Part shown: in pieces, positions 27,800 through 39,876 of the stretch
How the letters are laid out: each line of letters opens with the position of its first letter
Position numbering within the stretch: the stretch's first letter is position 1
From: Larus michahellis
Lineage: Eukaryota; Chordata; Aves; Charadriiformes; Laridae
Reading direction: 5' to 3'
Assembly (NCBI RefSeq): GCF_964199755.1
Contig: NC_133896.1
Span: 82,985,815 to 83,049,814 of the forward strand
DNA length: 64,000 nt
The notes under the pieces: model-generated
Databases searched by the model: none
What the model was told of the DNA's origin: nothing
Seen by the model: the letters and a program-made list of their open reading frames with translations, nothing else
Position numbers and translations under genes: made by a program

Positions 27800-29136
27800 A
27801 GAAGCACTGCAAGAAGGGATGTGGGATCTGCCACTGGGAGATACCAACTTTAGAAACTGGAAGTTTTAAATATATTTTGTTTGTTTGTTTGTTTATCATG
27901 CAGTTTTCTCAGAATGGTGATTCAAATGGGCAGGTCATTAGAGACTAAATCTTCCTCTTTGCCTGCATTTTCCCTCCCAGGCTCACAAAAGAGAAAAAGA
28001 AAAAAAAGCCCCACAAAGCTAAAAACTACAGGCCTATAAGCAACTTGAAAGAATTAGCTACACTCAAGCAATGATTCTTGTGTAACTCTGTAGGTTGACA
28101 GCCACATATTCTTGTAGATCTCTATATTCGATGGACTCGATGATCTCAAAGGTCCTTTCCAACCATGAAGATTCTATGATTCCATATTTCTTGAACTTTA
28201 GTCAGCATTTTATACTAACACCTGCCAGTCATAAACCATTCCAACTGCATCCCTGATGATTTTACTGACTGAATTACTTACTGTACACGCTAACTACTCT
28301 CCACCCACAATCCTCTTCTAGATCAGTTTGCCTAGGCATGCCTTCTTCCCTAAATCTGTTCTTCCAGCTGTTCCCCCGTTTGAGGTATGGGGATACAGAA
28401 AGAACACAAGGCTCTATTCATCCATGAAATTCTTTTCACATATGCATTAATATTTATAGGAAAAAAAGGACATTTTTTTATAAGACTACAGGGAATGCCT
28501 GGGAGCAGTCTCTGTTAAAAGTAGAGTCAAATGTCATGGCTGGATTAAGACATTACCTGAATAACTTCAGTGCTACCATAACATTAATTGCTATGCAAAT
28601 AGCAGGGAGGATAATAATTATGTGTTCCATTCAGAGCTACACTCAATTGGTACGCAAACTGATGCAGAATCCATTGCCACAAATCTTACCTGAGCTCTTG
28701 TATTACATCCACACCGTTTGGGATCTCTGGAGCCCAAGGTACACTCTATGCATCATGTGTTATTAAAGCACTTGTCATACTTGAAAGAAAATGATGCCTC
28801 CGTTTCTCTGGGTGGAGTTTCATTGCATGAGTTCTTTGAAGTTCTGTATGTCAGCATCTGTTTTGTATTACATATGCACATATTCCTTGCACATATGTAC
28901 CTTGTATCTATGTGTATAGTATTTGGACACTTTCCTTAAAATAAATGAAAAAATAATAATATGTCTTTAATATTTCCTTGGAAAATATTCTTAAAGATTG
29001 AAGCAGTTCCTTGTTAAAAACTGAAATGCTTTTCACAACATGCCAAAAGGTATTTGTGAACTGAATAAATTCACTACACTCAGTACCTGGACACAAGTAC
29101 CAGTTGAACTATTTAGAATTCTTACTATTGCAGTAG
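27800..29136. other. 3' UTR and spacer after the second receptor gene
   Basis: A short (GTTT)n run at 27880-27897 and a small CR1 tail at 28125-28186 are the only things recognised. The remainder has no supported exon. Confidence 0.45.
28125..28186 (+). mobile_element. CR1 3'-tail fragment
   Basis: GGACTCGATGATCTCAAAGG, then TCCTTTCCAACC and a final GATTCTATGATTCC are the canonical 3' end of a plus-strand CR1 with its octamer-type tail. Only about 60 bp are recognisable. Confidence 0.8.
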
Positions 29137-30851
29137 TGTCCTGGTTTGAGGTAAACAGAACCAACTTTCTGTTCAGTAATTTTACTTCTTAGCTAGGCCT
29201 CTTCTAACTCTCTGAAATTAACAGCATATTGTGCAGAAAACTGTTTGTTCTCAGAGTGATAAGAACAATGTTTATAGTTCATGCCAAGGAATGGTACACA
29301 GATGTAAGAGACGGCCTGTAAATTCCCTGGCGAGGGGCAGAAGGCCCCCTGAGCCTTCAATGGAAGGCCTCAAACACTTGCAAGGAAATAAATAATGCAG
29401 GCCTGACATTCAAAGAGCTGATAAGGCTCACAGGCCTGGAAAAGAAGGGGGAGGAATGTCTTGTGAAGACAAGATGGTTCTGCCAGTTGTGCGGTGAGCT
29501 TCCTAGTTCTAAGCTCTTGAGGCCATTGTGTCCGATGAGTGACCTTTGCTTCATTATCTGCGAAATGCATATGAAAGTGCACATCCCTGCATATGCTAAT
29601 GAAGATTATAGAGATCATGCTAAACATGTATGACTATGGCACTCATCTCTCCACCCAAATCATGCTATGCGTCACCTGGGAGAAGGGGGAAACCTGCAAT
29701 GAGACTGTCCTTGGCAAGGGGGGTGGACCATGCTAATTCAGCAAACATAAAAGGGGAAAATAAATGCCCCCAGGGAGAAACAAAGAAGATCTTGCCTGGG
29801 AAGATTTTTCCCAAGAAGAAGATCGAGCCTGGGAAGATTTTTCCCAAGAAAGTAGACCGTACCTGGGAAGATTTTCCAAGAAAGAAGATTATGCCTGGGA
29901 AGATTCCCTGAAAAAGATGCTGGAAACGGGACTGCTGATCTCTTTATCTCTGTCTTTTTCTCTATCTTTTCCATTCTCTATCCCTTGTTTTCTCTTTTCT
30001 CTTAGAGTTGTTAAGTAATGGTTAGAGTTGTTAAGTAATGACCTTAAGTACAACCTTAAGCACCGCTTGCCATAAGTTGTCCTATACCTGTTGTTAAGTA
30101 ACACAATGCATACCTCACCATTTGCCATAATTTGTGATATACCTAACCAATTATCATGGACTTGTTAAGACCTATACTAATCATTTTGGAAAGCTAATAA
30201 ATGTTTGTAACACGGACCTTGAGATTTATCTCACCTTAGTCCACGCTGTGGGGGATTCATGAATCTGAAGTCAGTTACTCCCTCTGTTTCCTGAGAGTGG
30301 GATGTGGCAGCAGAGAGGCTCTTGCATATACTTACTGCTACAACAACCAAGGTCAGCTAATTTCATTACTTGTCCCATTTGAGGGTCACAAACCAAAAAG
30401 TGTAGAGGGGTCACACCTGTGGAGAGGAGCGGACAGGACAGGCGACCCAAAACTGACCAACAGGGTATTCCATCCCGTCTGCCCCATGCTCAGTAAAAGC
30501 TAACGGATCAAAGGGTCAGCTCTCTTTCTTCAGAAATCCTGTCTGTTCATCTGCCTTTGATCCCCATCTGTGCGTTTCTGACTCCCACTCTGGAATCCAG
30601 TTCCCACTGAGTCCAGCCTGGGACTTCCCCAGTGCCTGCTGGTGCTGTCATCCTGGGAGCTCAATACGGTTTTGTATATACTGTGTCTATTTCATTGTTT
30701 TCTTTTTATTTGATTATTAATATTTCATTAAAGTTGTTTAGTTCCTTCTAAACTCTTAGATCTCTTTAGCACTTGTCCTCCTCTCTGTGTGCGAGAAGTG
30801 GTGGGAGAGCATCTGTTGGCAGCCATTGGCCAATTCGGCCAAAACCACAAC
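29137..30851 (+). mobile_element. Endogenous retrovirus LTR fossil (solo or composite)
   Basis: The block starts with TGTCCTGGTTTGAG, the usual opening of avian endogenous retrovirus LTRs, and ends in a GGCCAAAACCACAACC tail of the kind that closes avian ERVL-type LTRs. A 6-bp direct repeat CAGTAG flanks it (29131-29136 and 30852-30857). Inside, the last 450 bp (around 30420-30800) follow the ERVL-type LTR order: a GACCCAAAACTGACC block, a T-rich stretch, then ATTAAAG. A second LTR-like unit with its own poly(A) signal AATAAA near 30197 and a CA end near 30259 may occupy 29137-30259, so two LTRs may be joined. No gag, pol or env was seen, so it is a broken remnant without coding capacity. Moderately old. 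Confidence 0.6.
29786..29917 (+). repeat. 33-bp tandem repeat, four copies, inside the LTR fossil
   Basis: Four head-to-tail units of 33 bp start at 29786, 29819, 29852 and 29885, each centred on GCCTGGGAAGATTTTTCCC or a close variant. The unit contains a short inverted repeat (GGGAA...TTCCC). The unit length is a multiple of three, which leaves an open frame by chance. I do not regard it as a gene. Confidence 0.85.
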
Positions 30852-31974
30852 CAGTAGGAAGTGCAAGGTACAATGCAAGGAAGGTACAGTGTTTCACCTG
30901 TTTCAACCCATTCAACTTGAAAAAAATAATTCACAGCAGGCATGTAAGCTGCCACACTTTACCGCTTATTCTTCCCATAAATTAACTCTTTATTTTTTTC
31001 CTAGCAATCTGCTATACACCTTTGTTTGGTGGCTGCATTGTGAAAACTTCCTGAAAGTGAAAATTTCCTGCGCACTGTCTGGTGTGACTTTTTAGAGGGC
31101 ATTCACTATTACTGCAGGAAGGTCAGGTCAGTGGTGATAGCTTCCAGGGTACATTTCTAATCTCTATGGCTGCATGATCTTTATAAACTCTTTCCATATC
31201 TTCATATAGTAAACTCCATTTGGCCCCGGCAGCTTGGAAAGGGCTTTTCCCCTGTTAACAGCAGTGAAATGCAAGTGAAAGACAGTGAAATGGGAGGAGC
31301 CATGGGAGGAGCTTCTGGATAGGAAAAAGCAGAGTTCATGAATGTCTGGAAGGCAGTTTCAGAAATTAAAGAGTTGAACCAAACACCCCGGCCGTGCAGT
31401 ACCTCTTAACATCCCCCACTACATTCTCTGCTCCAGGCCCTGCACCAAGTGCATCCTCTCTTGTTCCCCGTGGCCTCCATCATCCTTGTCATGAGCACGC
31501 CCACTGCCCTGGAGGGGGTTCTGACTTGCCAGTAAATGCCAGTGCTCACAGGCTGAAACGCACTGTCAGCAAGACGCTAAATAATATGATGCCAGCCTGT
31601 GTTCACAGACGCTGTCTGTAGAAAGCAACAAAGTAAAATACCCTTTCCCCGTGAAGGTCAGCCAATTTACTAAAGAATCTGGTGCTCATCTGTTCCTGGA
31701 TCTTCCTTCTCAGTTTGTTCTTTCTGTTTCAAATCAGACTCTTAAAAAATTTAACCATTATAACACCTCTCACTGATATGCTTTTAAATCACTAGCAGGT
31801 GACTAAAAGGCTAGAAGAAAGTGCCCAGGAGCACAGCTACAACGACAGACATGGGACCAGGTCTTTATCAGCAAGTGCTCCTTTGGCGCCCTCTATCTTG
31901 TCCCCATATTCATGCTTACGGACTGCTTTGCCAGAGCTGATTAAAACACTACTAGAGGCAACTAACAGAAACTG

Positions 31975-32195
31975 TAGTATGGGAAATCCCTGTTAGACAC
32001 AAGGAGAACATTCTTCACAGTGGGGGTGGCCAAACATAGGAATAGGTATCCAGAGAGGCTGGGAGATCTCCATCCTTGGAGACTGTGTGAACTTGACTGG
32101 ACAAGCCCTTGGGCAACTTCATTAGAGCTCAAAGCTGCCCTAGCTGTGAATAGGAGGTTGAACCACATGACTTATAGAGGTTCCTTTCAAACAAC
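31975..32195 (+). mobile_element. CR1 LINE fragment, plus strand
   Basis: The text CTGTTAGACACAAGGAGAAC, TTCTTCACAGTGGGGGTGG, GGAGATCTCCATCCTTGGAG and TAGGAGGTTGAACCACATGA follows the 3' coding end and 3' UTR of CR1. The terminal octamer tail is not recognisable. Confidence 0.65.
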
Positions 32196-32889
32196 AGCGC
32201 TTAAGACATAAGTCTGAAGACACCATGGTTCTGCCATGCATCTTTTCCTGGAGGTGCCCGCACTCCTTGACACAGGTCTCAGTCTGGCTCATGCATCTCT
32301 AATGACAGGTTTCCAGTTACACAATCTCACTGTCACCCTACAGACTCACATCTCTCTAAGCCTGCCTGGTCCTTCCCACAGTATCTTCTGTCCCTAACAG
32401 GATCTCTCAACTCATATAATTTTGTCCATGGAACATGGTCCTTCACTCTGTCCCTGCCTTCACTTCGTCAGTTTTTGTATTTGTTTTGCATTAAATTAAG
32501 TAAGGCTCTACTCATCTGAAACATCTGAGGCATCGGGTGAGGTGCCAACCTTTCAGAATCTCCTCTCTTGATGTTGTGACTTTAATACATCCTATGTTCT
32601 CCTGGTAGGGAAACTTCAGGGGGAAAAGGGAAGAGTGCACAGAACTGTGCAGAAGGGCCAGGAAGGTGTCAGCCAAGCTTTGCAAAAAGAAAAAGGGGCT
32701 CCTACTTTAGTTGGGTGGTGCAGAGATTTTGAGTTACTACAGAAAGTATTATCCAGCCTGTTTCTCACTTTCTAAATTTATCTCTCCAAACTACAAGAAA
32801 GGGGAACAGGTGCTATTTTAGGTGCTCTACTATTGTTCCCTTGGGCATTCTCCCCTAAAAATCATAGTGAGTCTTCCCTTCGTACTCAT

Positions 32890-33310
32890 AGATGACAAAG
32901 TCATGGAAAGATTCAATTTGGAAGGGACCTCTGAAGTCCATCTGTTCCAAGCTCTTGCTCAGTAGGTCTAATTTCAAAGCTAGATCAGATTGGTCCAGTC
33001 CCCGTCTACCCAAGTTCAGAAAATCTCCAAAGATGGAGATGACACCCTCTCTGGGCACCTCTTCCAATGTTTGACCACCCTACCTGTAACTTATGACCAT
33101 TACTTCTTGTCCTTTCACTGTATACCTCTAAGAGTCTGGCTCCATCTTCTCCACAGCCCCTTTATGCAGTGAGAGACTGCAATTGGATTCTCCTTAGCTT
33201 TGTCCAGCTGCATATTCAGAAAAAAAAAGAGAATCATCGCCTCCTTCAGCCTGCTAGCTACACTCTCGCTACATCACTCCAGTATGTGGTTAGCCTTTGC
33301 CACAAGGGCT
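32890..33310 (-). mobile_element. Old CR1 LINE fragment, minus strand
   Basis: Reverse CR1 3' region: GGAAGGGACCTCTGAAGTCC near 32925, GATGGAGATGACACCCTCTC near 33025, CTCTGGGCACCTCTTCCAAT, AGAGTCTGGCTCCATCTTC, and CCTCCTTCAGCCTGCTAGCT near 33240. Diverged and 5'-truncated. Confidence 0.75.
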
Positions 33311-33893
33311 CACTTCTCTTATTTATTAAATCCTGCCTGTGCCTTTTTTCCCCAACTCTGATTTCCCACTTCTACCACTGAGAACGTGACATTAGACTCT
33401 GGACAGCACTTCTGCCTCCTCCGTGTGATTAAATAGCTTCAGCAGCTATTTGCAGCTGTGAACTTTTCTCTCAATTGAATGCGGATACCTAGATTTTTAA
33501 CCCTTAACACTGAACAATGAAAAAGACACAGAGATGAAGTTAGTCTGCCTCTGAGATGAATCAAAGGTGTTTGTTCTGTTTTAAAATGTGGAAAGTTCAA
33601 AGAGGATGAAAGTCATGGGAAGGTTAAATGGAGAAGAAGGGAGCTACCAGGCCATACATTCACTGGGACTCGTGTCATCCCTATGTGTCTCAGACCCAGG
33701 CTGAAATATGATGGGTGGGAAGAGAGGAATTCTTCCCCCGAGGGGGGAAAGGGAGGAGTCACACATAAATTTGAATATGAATATCTTGCCTTAGGGCATT
33801 TGAAGTGTGACTCATTCTCCCATCCCCTCCCTCTTTCTGCTTTTCTTTTTGCTTCCCCTTCACAAATCATTCAGTCTGTCTTCTGAACCACGA

Positions 33894-36800
33894 ATGAGTT
33901 CTCACATAATGCATACAAATACAGAGGAAGAGGATGGATACTCTCATTTAAATCACCCGCCACAGCATCCATCCAGACACTACATGTCCTTGAACATCAA
34001 CCGAGGTATGACTGACACTTGCTCATTGAACTTTCTGCACTATAGTAGATAACGACAATAGGAACAGTGTCTCTTGTCCAGCTCACTAAATCAGAAAAAT
34101 ATGTATTTATAGGTTTAATGTTTATTTCTATGCAATATTTGTATTGTTTTGCCTAAAAAAACCCACCATGCATAAATGTGAAAATGCAGAGTGGAACTGC
34201 TGCCATTACTTGCCCTAAATTTCTGTAGGAAAAGACTTCAGGATCAAGCTCTGTAATGTAGGAATCAGCTTTAATGTGGTTAGTTTTAATTATTGTTTAT
34301 TTATTATTACAGGAAATGGCTATAGAGACAGGACAGTCTGACTTTAATAGGAAAAAAACTTTCCTGTTTTGCCCTCTGGACCTCAATTTTTCAGAAAATG
34401 CTTACAATGCAGCCTTTAAGGTCAGATGGGATGAGGCAGCACTGGGCCTGAATGCACAGGTCATGTCATTTCCCTTCTTCAAATCCCATAGCTTCGCTTG
34501 GGATAAACCATGTACTTCAAGAGGGCATCCAGTCTTGAGTTAAATATTCTCCATATGAAAGGTCCACCGTACTGCAATGCCGTGACCGTTTGGTGATGGT
34601 AATTCTCAGGAACTCTTGAATCCAGAGAAACCTCAGCGGATATTTTGGACTCCAGAGGTTTCCTCAGGCAGGCTTCAGCCCGGAGCTGGCACGCCACCTG
34701 AGCACTGTGTGCCCCAAGAGCAGGAAGGATTTGTGCAAAGTGTAAGATGGTATGCAAACACTTCCTTACTCTGCTCTGACAGAGCAGAGTAATACAGCCC
34801 TGACAAAGGAGAGCAGGAGCACCACCTACTTCTAAGTCAAAGGATCACTACGATGTTTCACAGTTTCATCATTTGCCAAAAACAAGGAATCCCCAACCTG
34901 TTCTGTTTAATCCACGTCCCGTGACTCATTTCAAACAGACCTCTTTAACAGAGGCACTGCATCAGTTTGCATTTGGGTTGATCCTTAAAATATAATACAA
35001 CCTGGAAGGGGAAAACTTTAGACAGTCACCTGATGGTGGGGTGGAGGGTTGGGAGTGCTGCTGAACAGGGTGTCTGCCCTCAGATAAATTGTTGGTTTCT
35101 CCCAGGGCGCTCTCTTCCCTTTGCTGTATGGTGGCCAGCTATCTTCACTTTGTTTGCCCTGTGCCTGGCCCTCACCGTAGGAATGATAGTCCTAGGTAAG
35201 TGCTGAAGCATACTGTGTTCCTTTGAATATTCATATTGACGCCTTGGAAACAACTGCACTGAAAAAAGGTGGCAGACTGACTGCAACAAGGATGGTTGTA
35301 GCTCATCCTCCCCACGTATACTGTTCTCTCCCCTCCTCCTAATTGCCTGCGATGAACATTCTCTGGCTTGGTGCACATAAGGCTTTGCAGGAAGCATTTT
35401 TTTTTAAATCTGGACCTGGGCTCAGAGTAAGGATGTAGAAGCCAAGATGATATATTCTGGACAGAGTGGAAGGAATGGATTCTGGCCTTATCCATCTATT
35501 ACTCATTTATTTGCTAATTTGAAATCAGTTATAAAATTCTAATGTTGACTTTCATAAAACAGTTTGTTGTTTCCCTTCTTCTCTTCTACAGTTGCTCGAG
35601 TTTCTCCACTCGACTGGAATAGCAGCTCTTGTCTCCTTCCTTTGATAAACCTTTCGTGTTTGTAGACGAACATTTCATGTTTGTAGACTACTGTCTTAAA
35701 TTAGTTCATACTAGTATGTTAAAAATGGACGTACTTCTAGCACTCACATTCATGAGGAAATCTCACTTTTTCTGTTTGTTTTACTCAGTCATCCCAGTTT
35801 ACCTGAGATGTGCAAGAGAACTGAAGACTCTCATATTATCTTCTATCATGTGTGACATGACTGTACTTATACTTTATATCCCAGAGCCTGGACATAGTCA
35901 TTCTGAGCCGTTGCCACCAAAAGCCAGCATCTAAATGCTGTTGAGGAAGAGATATTAAAAAAAAAACCCTCCCCACTTTCTTCAGAGAAATTTTACTAGC
36001 CTTTAAGAATAAAGAGGATTTTCAACCTGAAGTATGTTTAGAATTTTAGGTTTTTTCAAACTTCCTTTTTTTCCAAAACTTCCTTTAAGATCAATGTGAT
36101 TAGTTCAAGATAGCCCTTCCAAAGCATATTTTTTTTGCTTTATTTTAGTCTTTTATTAGGTTACCAAGTGGCCTGCAATGGCACTGTAAGGAAACTGCAT
36201 TTAAAATTTGGAAATCTCTTTATCCATCAATTTCTCATCTGCTCATCTCCTCACAGTATGTGACACTAGCATCAGAGTTGCATGTGAGCACACTGTTGCA
36301 AAAAGTTAATTTGCAATATATGATGAAGCACGTTATCATGCAGTAGCATTGCCACAGCTTTTTTGTCTCATGAAGAATGTCTTTATAAACTCCAGGTCTC
36401 AGAGGTTCTAAGGCACCTGCAGGACACGATGAAAACTTGCAAGGCCTAAAGCAGAGATTGTGCTTGATGAGTGACGCAAACAGTAAGAACAATAGTAAGT
36501 AGAACTACTGCTCACACAGCCTGAAATCTACGTGTTAAGCCTTATATCAGATTAAACAAGGGTGTTATATGCTGTATCAGATTAAATACTGAGTTTTTTT
36601 AAAAAAAATGAATGCGTGTAGGTGTGACCCATAAAGTGCCTTATGCATTTCAGCTCTGCATAACTTTGACTTTCCAGGCCTATGGATGCAGACTCCTCTA
36701 CTTTTCCTTTGTCTGTTTATAAGGGACTGATGGGTTCTTTCTGTTCTAGAACCCGCATGTTCACTGTGCCCTGTAAACTGGAAATGGGTTGGAGGCGACA

Positions 36801-38780
36801 CCTGTTTCTACTTGTCAGAAAAGGAGGCCACATGGCAGGAAAGTGAAGACTTCTGCTTCTCCCAGAACGCCACCCTTCTTACGCTGAAAAGGAAAAGCAA
36901 GCTGGTATGGTTCCAATCTTATTGGCATTTCATTGCATTGGTATCAACTATTCAAAACTCCTCACCAGCCAGTGAGGAGTCCCAGGTAGGTACCTCTTGA
37001 TGTTACATAGTAATAGAGGTACTGTCGCCAAGGTCTGAGGCAATGCAGACTGCAGAACGTTCAACCACAAATGTGTAATGATGAGGTAGTTAGCAACACA
37101 GGACATTATTCAGCCAAAGAGGGGACATGAATGTCACGGATCCTGTGAAAGTTATAAGCAGTGAGTCCTTCATTCAGGAAATCTCTTGGAGTACTCTGAG
37201 AGGTATGGCTCTAAAAAGAATTGTTGCCTCGGTCTTACATTTAGTAGAGATTCCAGGCACAAAATATTCCTGTTTGTATGCCGAATAGAGATGTTGTCTC
37301 TTGAAAACTCTTATGAGGGCCTGATGAGGAGTTCAGAGAACCACTGTCAAATTACCTCCTTTGGTTCTTTCTTGATCACCTCCTCTCAGCAGTTTTTGTT
37401 TAGGTGCAGCAAAAAAACAAATACCCACAAGCTCCTTGGTGATAAAGGTTTTGCATTTTTATAGATTAGCATATCTCAAATATCACGAAAACAATCTTAC
37501 TGGATTGGATTATCATATGGAGTTGATGCCTGGTCTTGGACAGATGGTACAAAACTTTCTACAAAAAGAATGGACTGGTAAGTTTTCTGAACTTAAATAG
37601 TTGGTGGTTTTTAACCTCTTCTTGCACAATATCCTCCCTGCGCACTGAAGGAAGAAGAAACCAAAATCCCATTAATGGCAAAGCTTCAAGGCAGAATACA
37701 GCCACAGATATATTTGGAGTTGAAAAACTCTTTTAAGTGTGACATCTCTGAAACAGAGAAAGAGTTTCGGAATATTGGAAGTGTGAGCAGGAGAAGGACT
37801 CAACAAACCAGTGCAACCAGTGACTGCTCTCACTGTTTAAACCCTTTCATTTTATGAAACATCCCATGACTCTACAGGAAGCAACCCACACTTCCTTCAA
37901 GACAGACGACCTCCTGAAAAGCCTGCCTGCATCAGCCTCTTCTATTCAGCAACAATTATCCCAAATTCTCTTCTCTTTGCCATGAACATTTTGAAACCTT
38001 TATTACACAAAAATGGTCAACATTAGGTGGACAGAACCTGTTTACTTTTTCTGTAAAATCTCATCAGCTTACTCAGTGTATTTCTAACCATGGGGAAAAC
38101 ATTGTATTCCCATTCTGTTCTGTGTGAAGTGATCAATGTACGCAGTAGTACCAGAGTCCTTTTCAGGGTCTGGAGAACCTTCTACGAGGGAAGATTCTCC
38201 AGCACCTCCGTGGAAACATGTGCTCATTTCATCTTGCAAACTGTCACACTTACCATGGCTGGGGGACATCAGGCAGAATGATCTGGCTTCTGCTCAGGCA
38301 GACCACTGCCTTTCAGTTTCCAGACCCAAATTACCACTACATAAATCAATGGTTGGAGTGACATAATCACTTGCAAGGAACTAGTACTACCTTGTGTTTC
38401 GATGGTGCGCCATATACAAGCTTTCTTTTTTACATCTTTGAGCTGAAGGCAGGTGGGAGAATGATCCTTCGGACTTGAATTATATGAGCTGTTATGTTCT
38501 TCAATATTTTGTATAACCCTTTATAAACCTTAAAATGACTAAGTAACTTTTGCAATAATGTATGATTGGCCAAAAGGGCTTTATGTTTGGTTACTTGTTT
38601 TTTTTTTTAATTTGTACATGAAATTTTTTACCAAGATGGTGTGGTTTTCTTTCTAGGATTGATTTATCCTCTGAGCAAAACTGTGCATACCTGTTCTATC
38701 ATAAGTCAAGAGTTTACAGTGAGAACTGTAATGAGAAATATCCCTGGATCTGTGAGATGGCAGCAGTCCAGCTGATCTAA
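33894..38780 (+). CDS. hemITAM-type C-type lectin-like receptor with a second tail tyrosine, 6 exons
   Basis: Six coding exons join in frame: 33894-34005, 35106-35195, 36396-36494, 36750-36904, 37465-37577 and 38657-38780, giving 230 aa. The tail carries EEEDGYSHL at 11-19, a hemITAM-like acidic-Gly-Tyr-x-x-Leu motif, and a second YxxL (YMSL, 30-33) eleven residues after the first motif. Tyr16 and Tyr30 could be phosphorylated. The first ATG has a weak context (C at -3) and Met6 has A at -3, so the protein may start there. The membrane segment is about 47-67, the stalk 68-100 with Cys90, and the lectin-like domain starts at C104/C107, with motifs YWIGL, WSWTDG and WICE. Calcium-binding motifs are missing. 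Exon lengths 99, 155 and 113 nt match the second receptor, so the two are close duplicates. AATAAA at 38973 is a likely poly(A) signal. No single mammalian orthologue is assigned. Confidence 0.87.
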
Positions 38781-39876
38781 AAAGGTTATCAGCAGAAAAA
38801 CAACTGGAAGAGTATGAAGAAGATTTTCATGTTCATATTTTTCAAAAAAGGGGTGTAAAATAATGTTTAATACAAATTCAGGGCAGAGTCCATCCTTTCC
38901 TGCTGGTGTATTCACACAAAACAAAAATGACAAAGAGACAGAAAGCCTTTGCAGATAACAAGACCCAGCAGTAATAAATATCATGAACCAGAGATGAGTT
39001 ATTAGTCTCATTGTTTGAGTCCAGAAACCTCTACCTTAACAATGCTGACAATCTTAAGCATCACGTAGAGACAAAGAAATCAGAATTGTAAAGGCCCATG
39101 GGACCACTGTCACTCTGATTGGAATTTCATGTATATCCATTTCTACCAAGGGTCTCTCTCTAGTCCATTTCACCTTACTCAGATGATGAGTTTTCTCCCA
39201 CTTCTATTTGTAAAGATGTGTTAACCTCCAATAACTCTTAACTATTTCCAGCCCTCTCTTCAGCACACTCACTTTCACTTATTCCTCCAAAACTCCAAGG
39301 CAAGCTTTCCTCTCTTTTACCACTTAAAGACATGTGACTTCCTTGTTCACTGCTTGTCAGTGAAGCATCACTTAGCATCCTCATCCTCTTTTTGACTGGG
39401 TATAGTATTCGAATTTTAGATATGTTCAAATTTTACTTCCAGATAATGATTATATTTACATGTAATTATAGGATCGTCCAAGAATATTGAGAAGTCACTG
39501 TTAAATGAGTTTTAATAAACAGTATGCTATTGTCATAATCACCATTGCAGTTATGCAGGGTCAATGGAAATAATGATTGGATTTTTCTAAGAACAACATC
39601 TGAGGGCCATTAATCTTCAGCTAACACAGAATATGTCCAGTCCTTTACCTAATGCATCTCATAATATGAAAGGATGGATATGTGGCATGAATGGCTGCAC
39701 TGGCAGCTGAAATGCTGTGACAGTATCCAGAAAAGTATCAATTACTGAATGAGGAATTGAATTTTCCACTGTATCAGACAGTACATGTTTTTGGTATTAT
39801 ATATTAAATGTTGGGGGTTTTTTAGAATGGATGATTTTCTAAATCTAAGTAACTATATCTGCTATATCTTGTTCAG
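38781..39876. other. 3' UTR and spacer after the third receptor gene
   Basis: The start should be the 3' UTR of the third receptor (AATAAA at 38973). No other feature was recognised up to the CR1 element. Confidence 0.45.

Larger units (their letters stand above)
30852..33893. other. Spacer upstream of the third receptor gene
   Basis: Apart from two CR1 fragments listed separately (31975-32195 and 32890-33310), no gene or RNA was recognised. Confidence 0.4.

Noticed and set aside
29764-30018. 84-codon frame with a repeated 11-residue unit
   Set aside because: It is the chance translation of the 33-bp tandem repeat in the LTR fossil.
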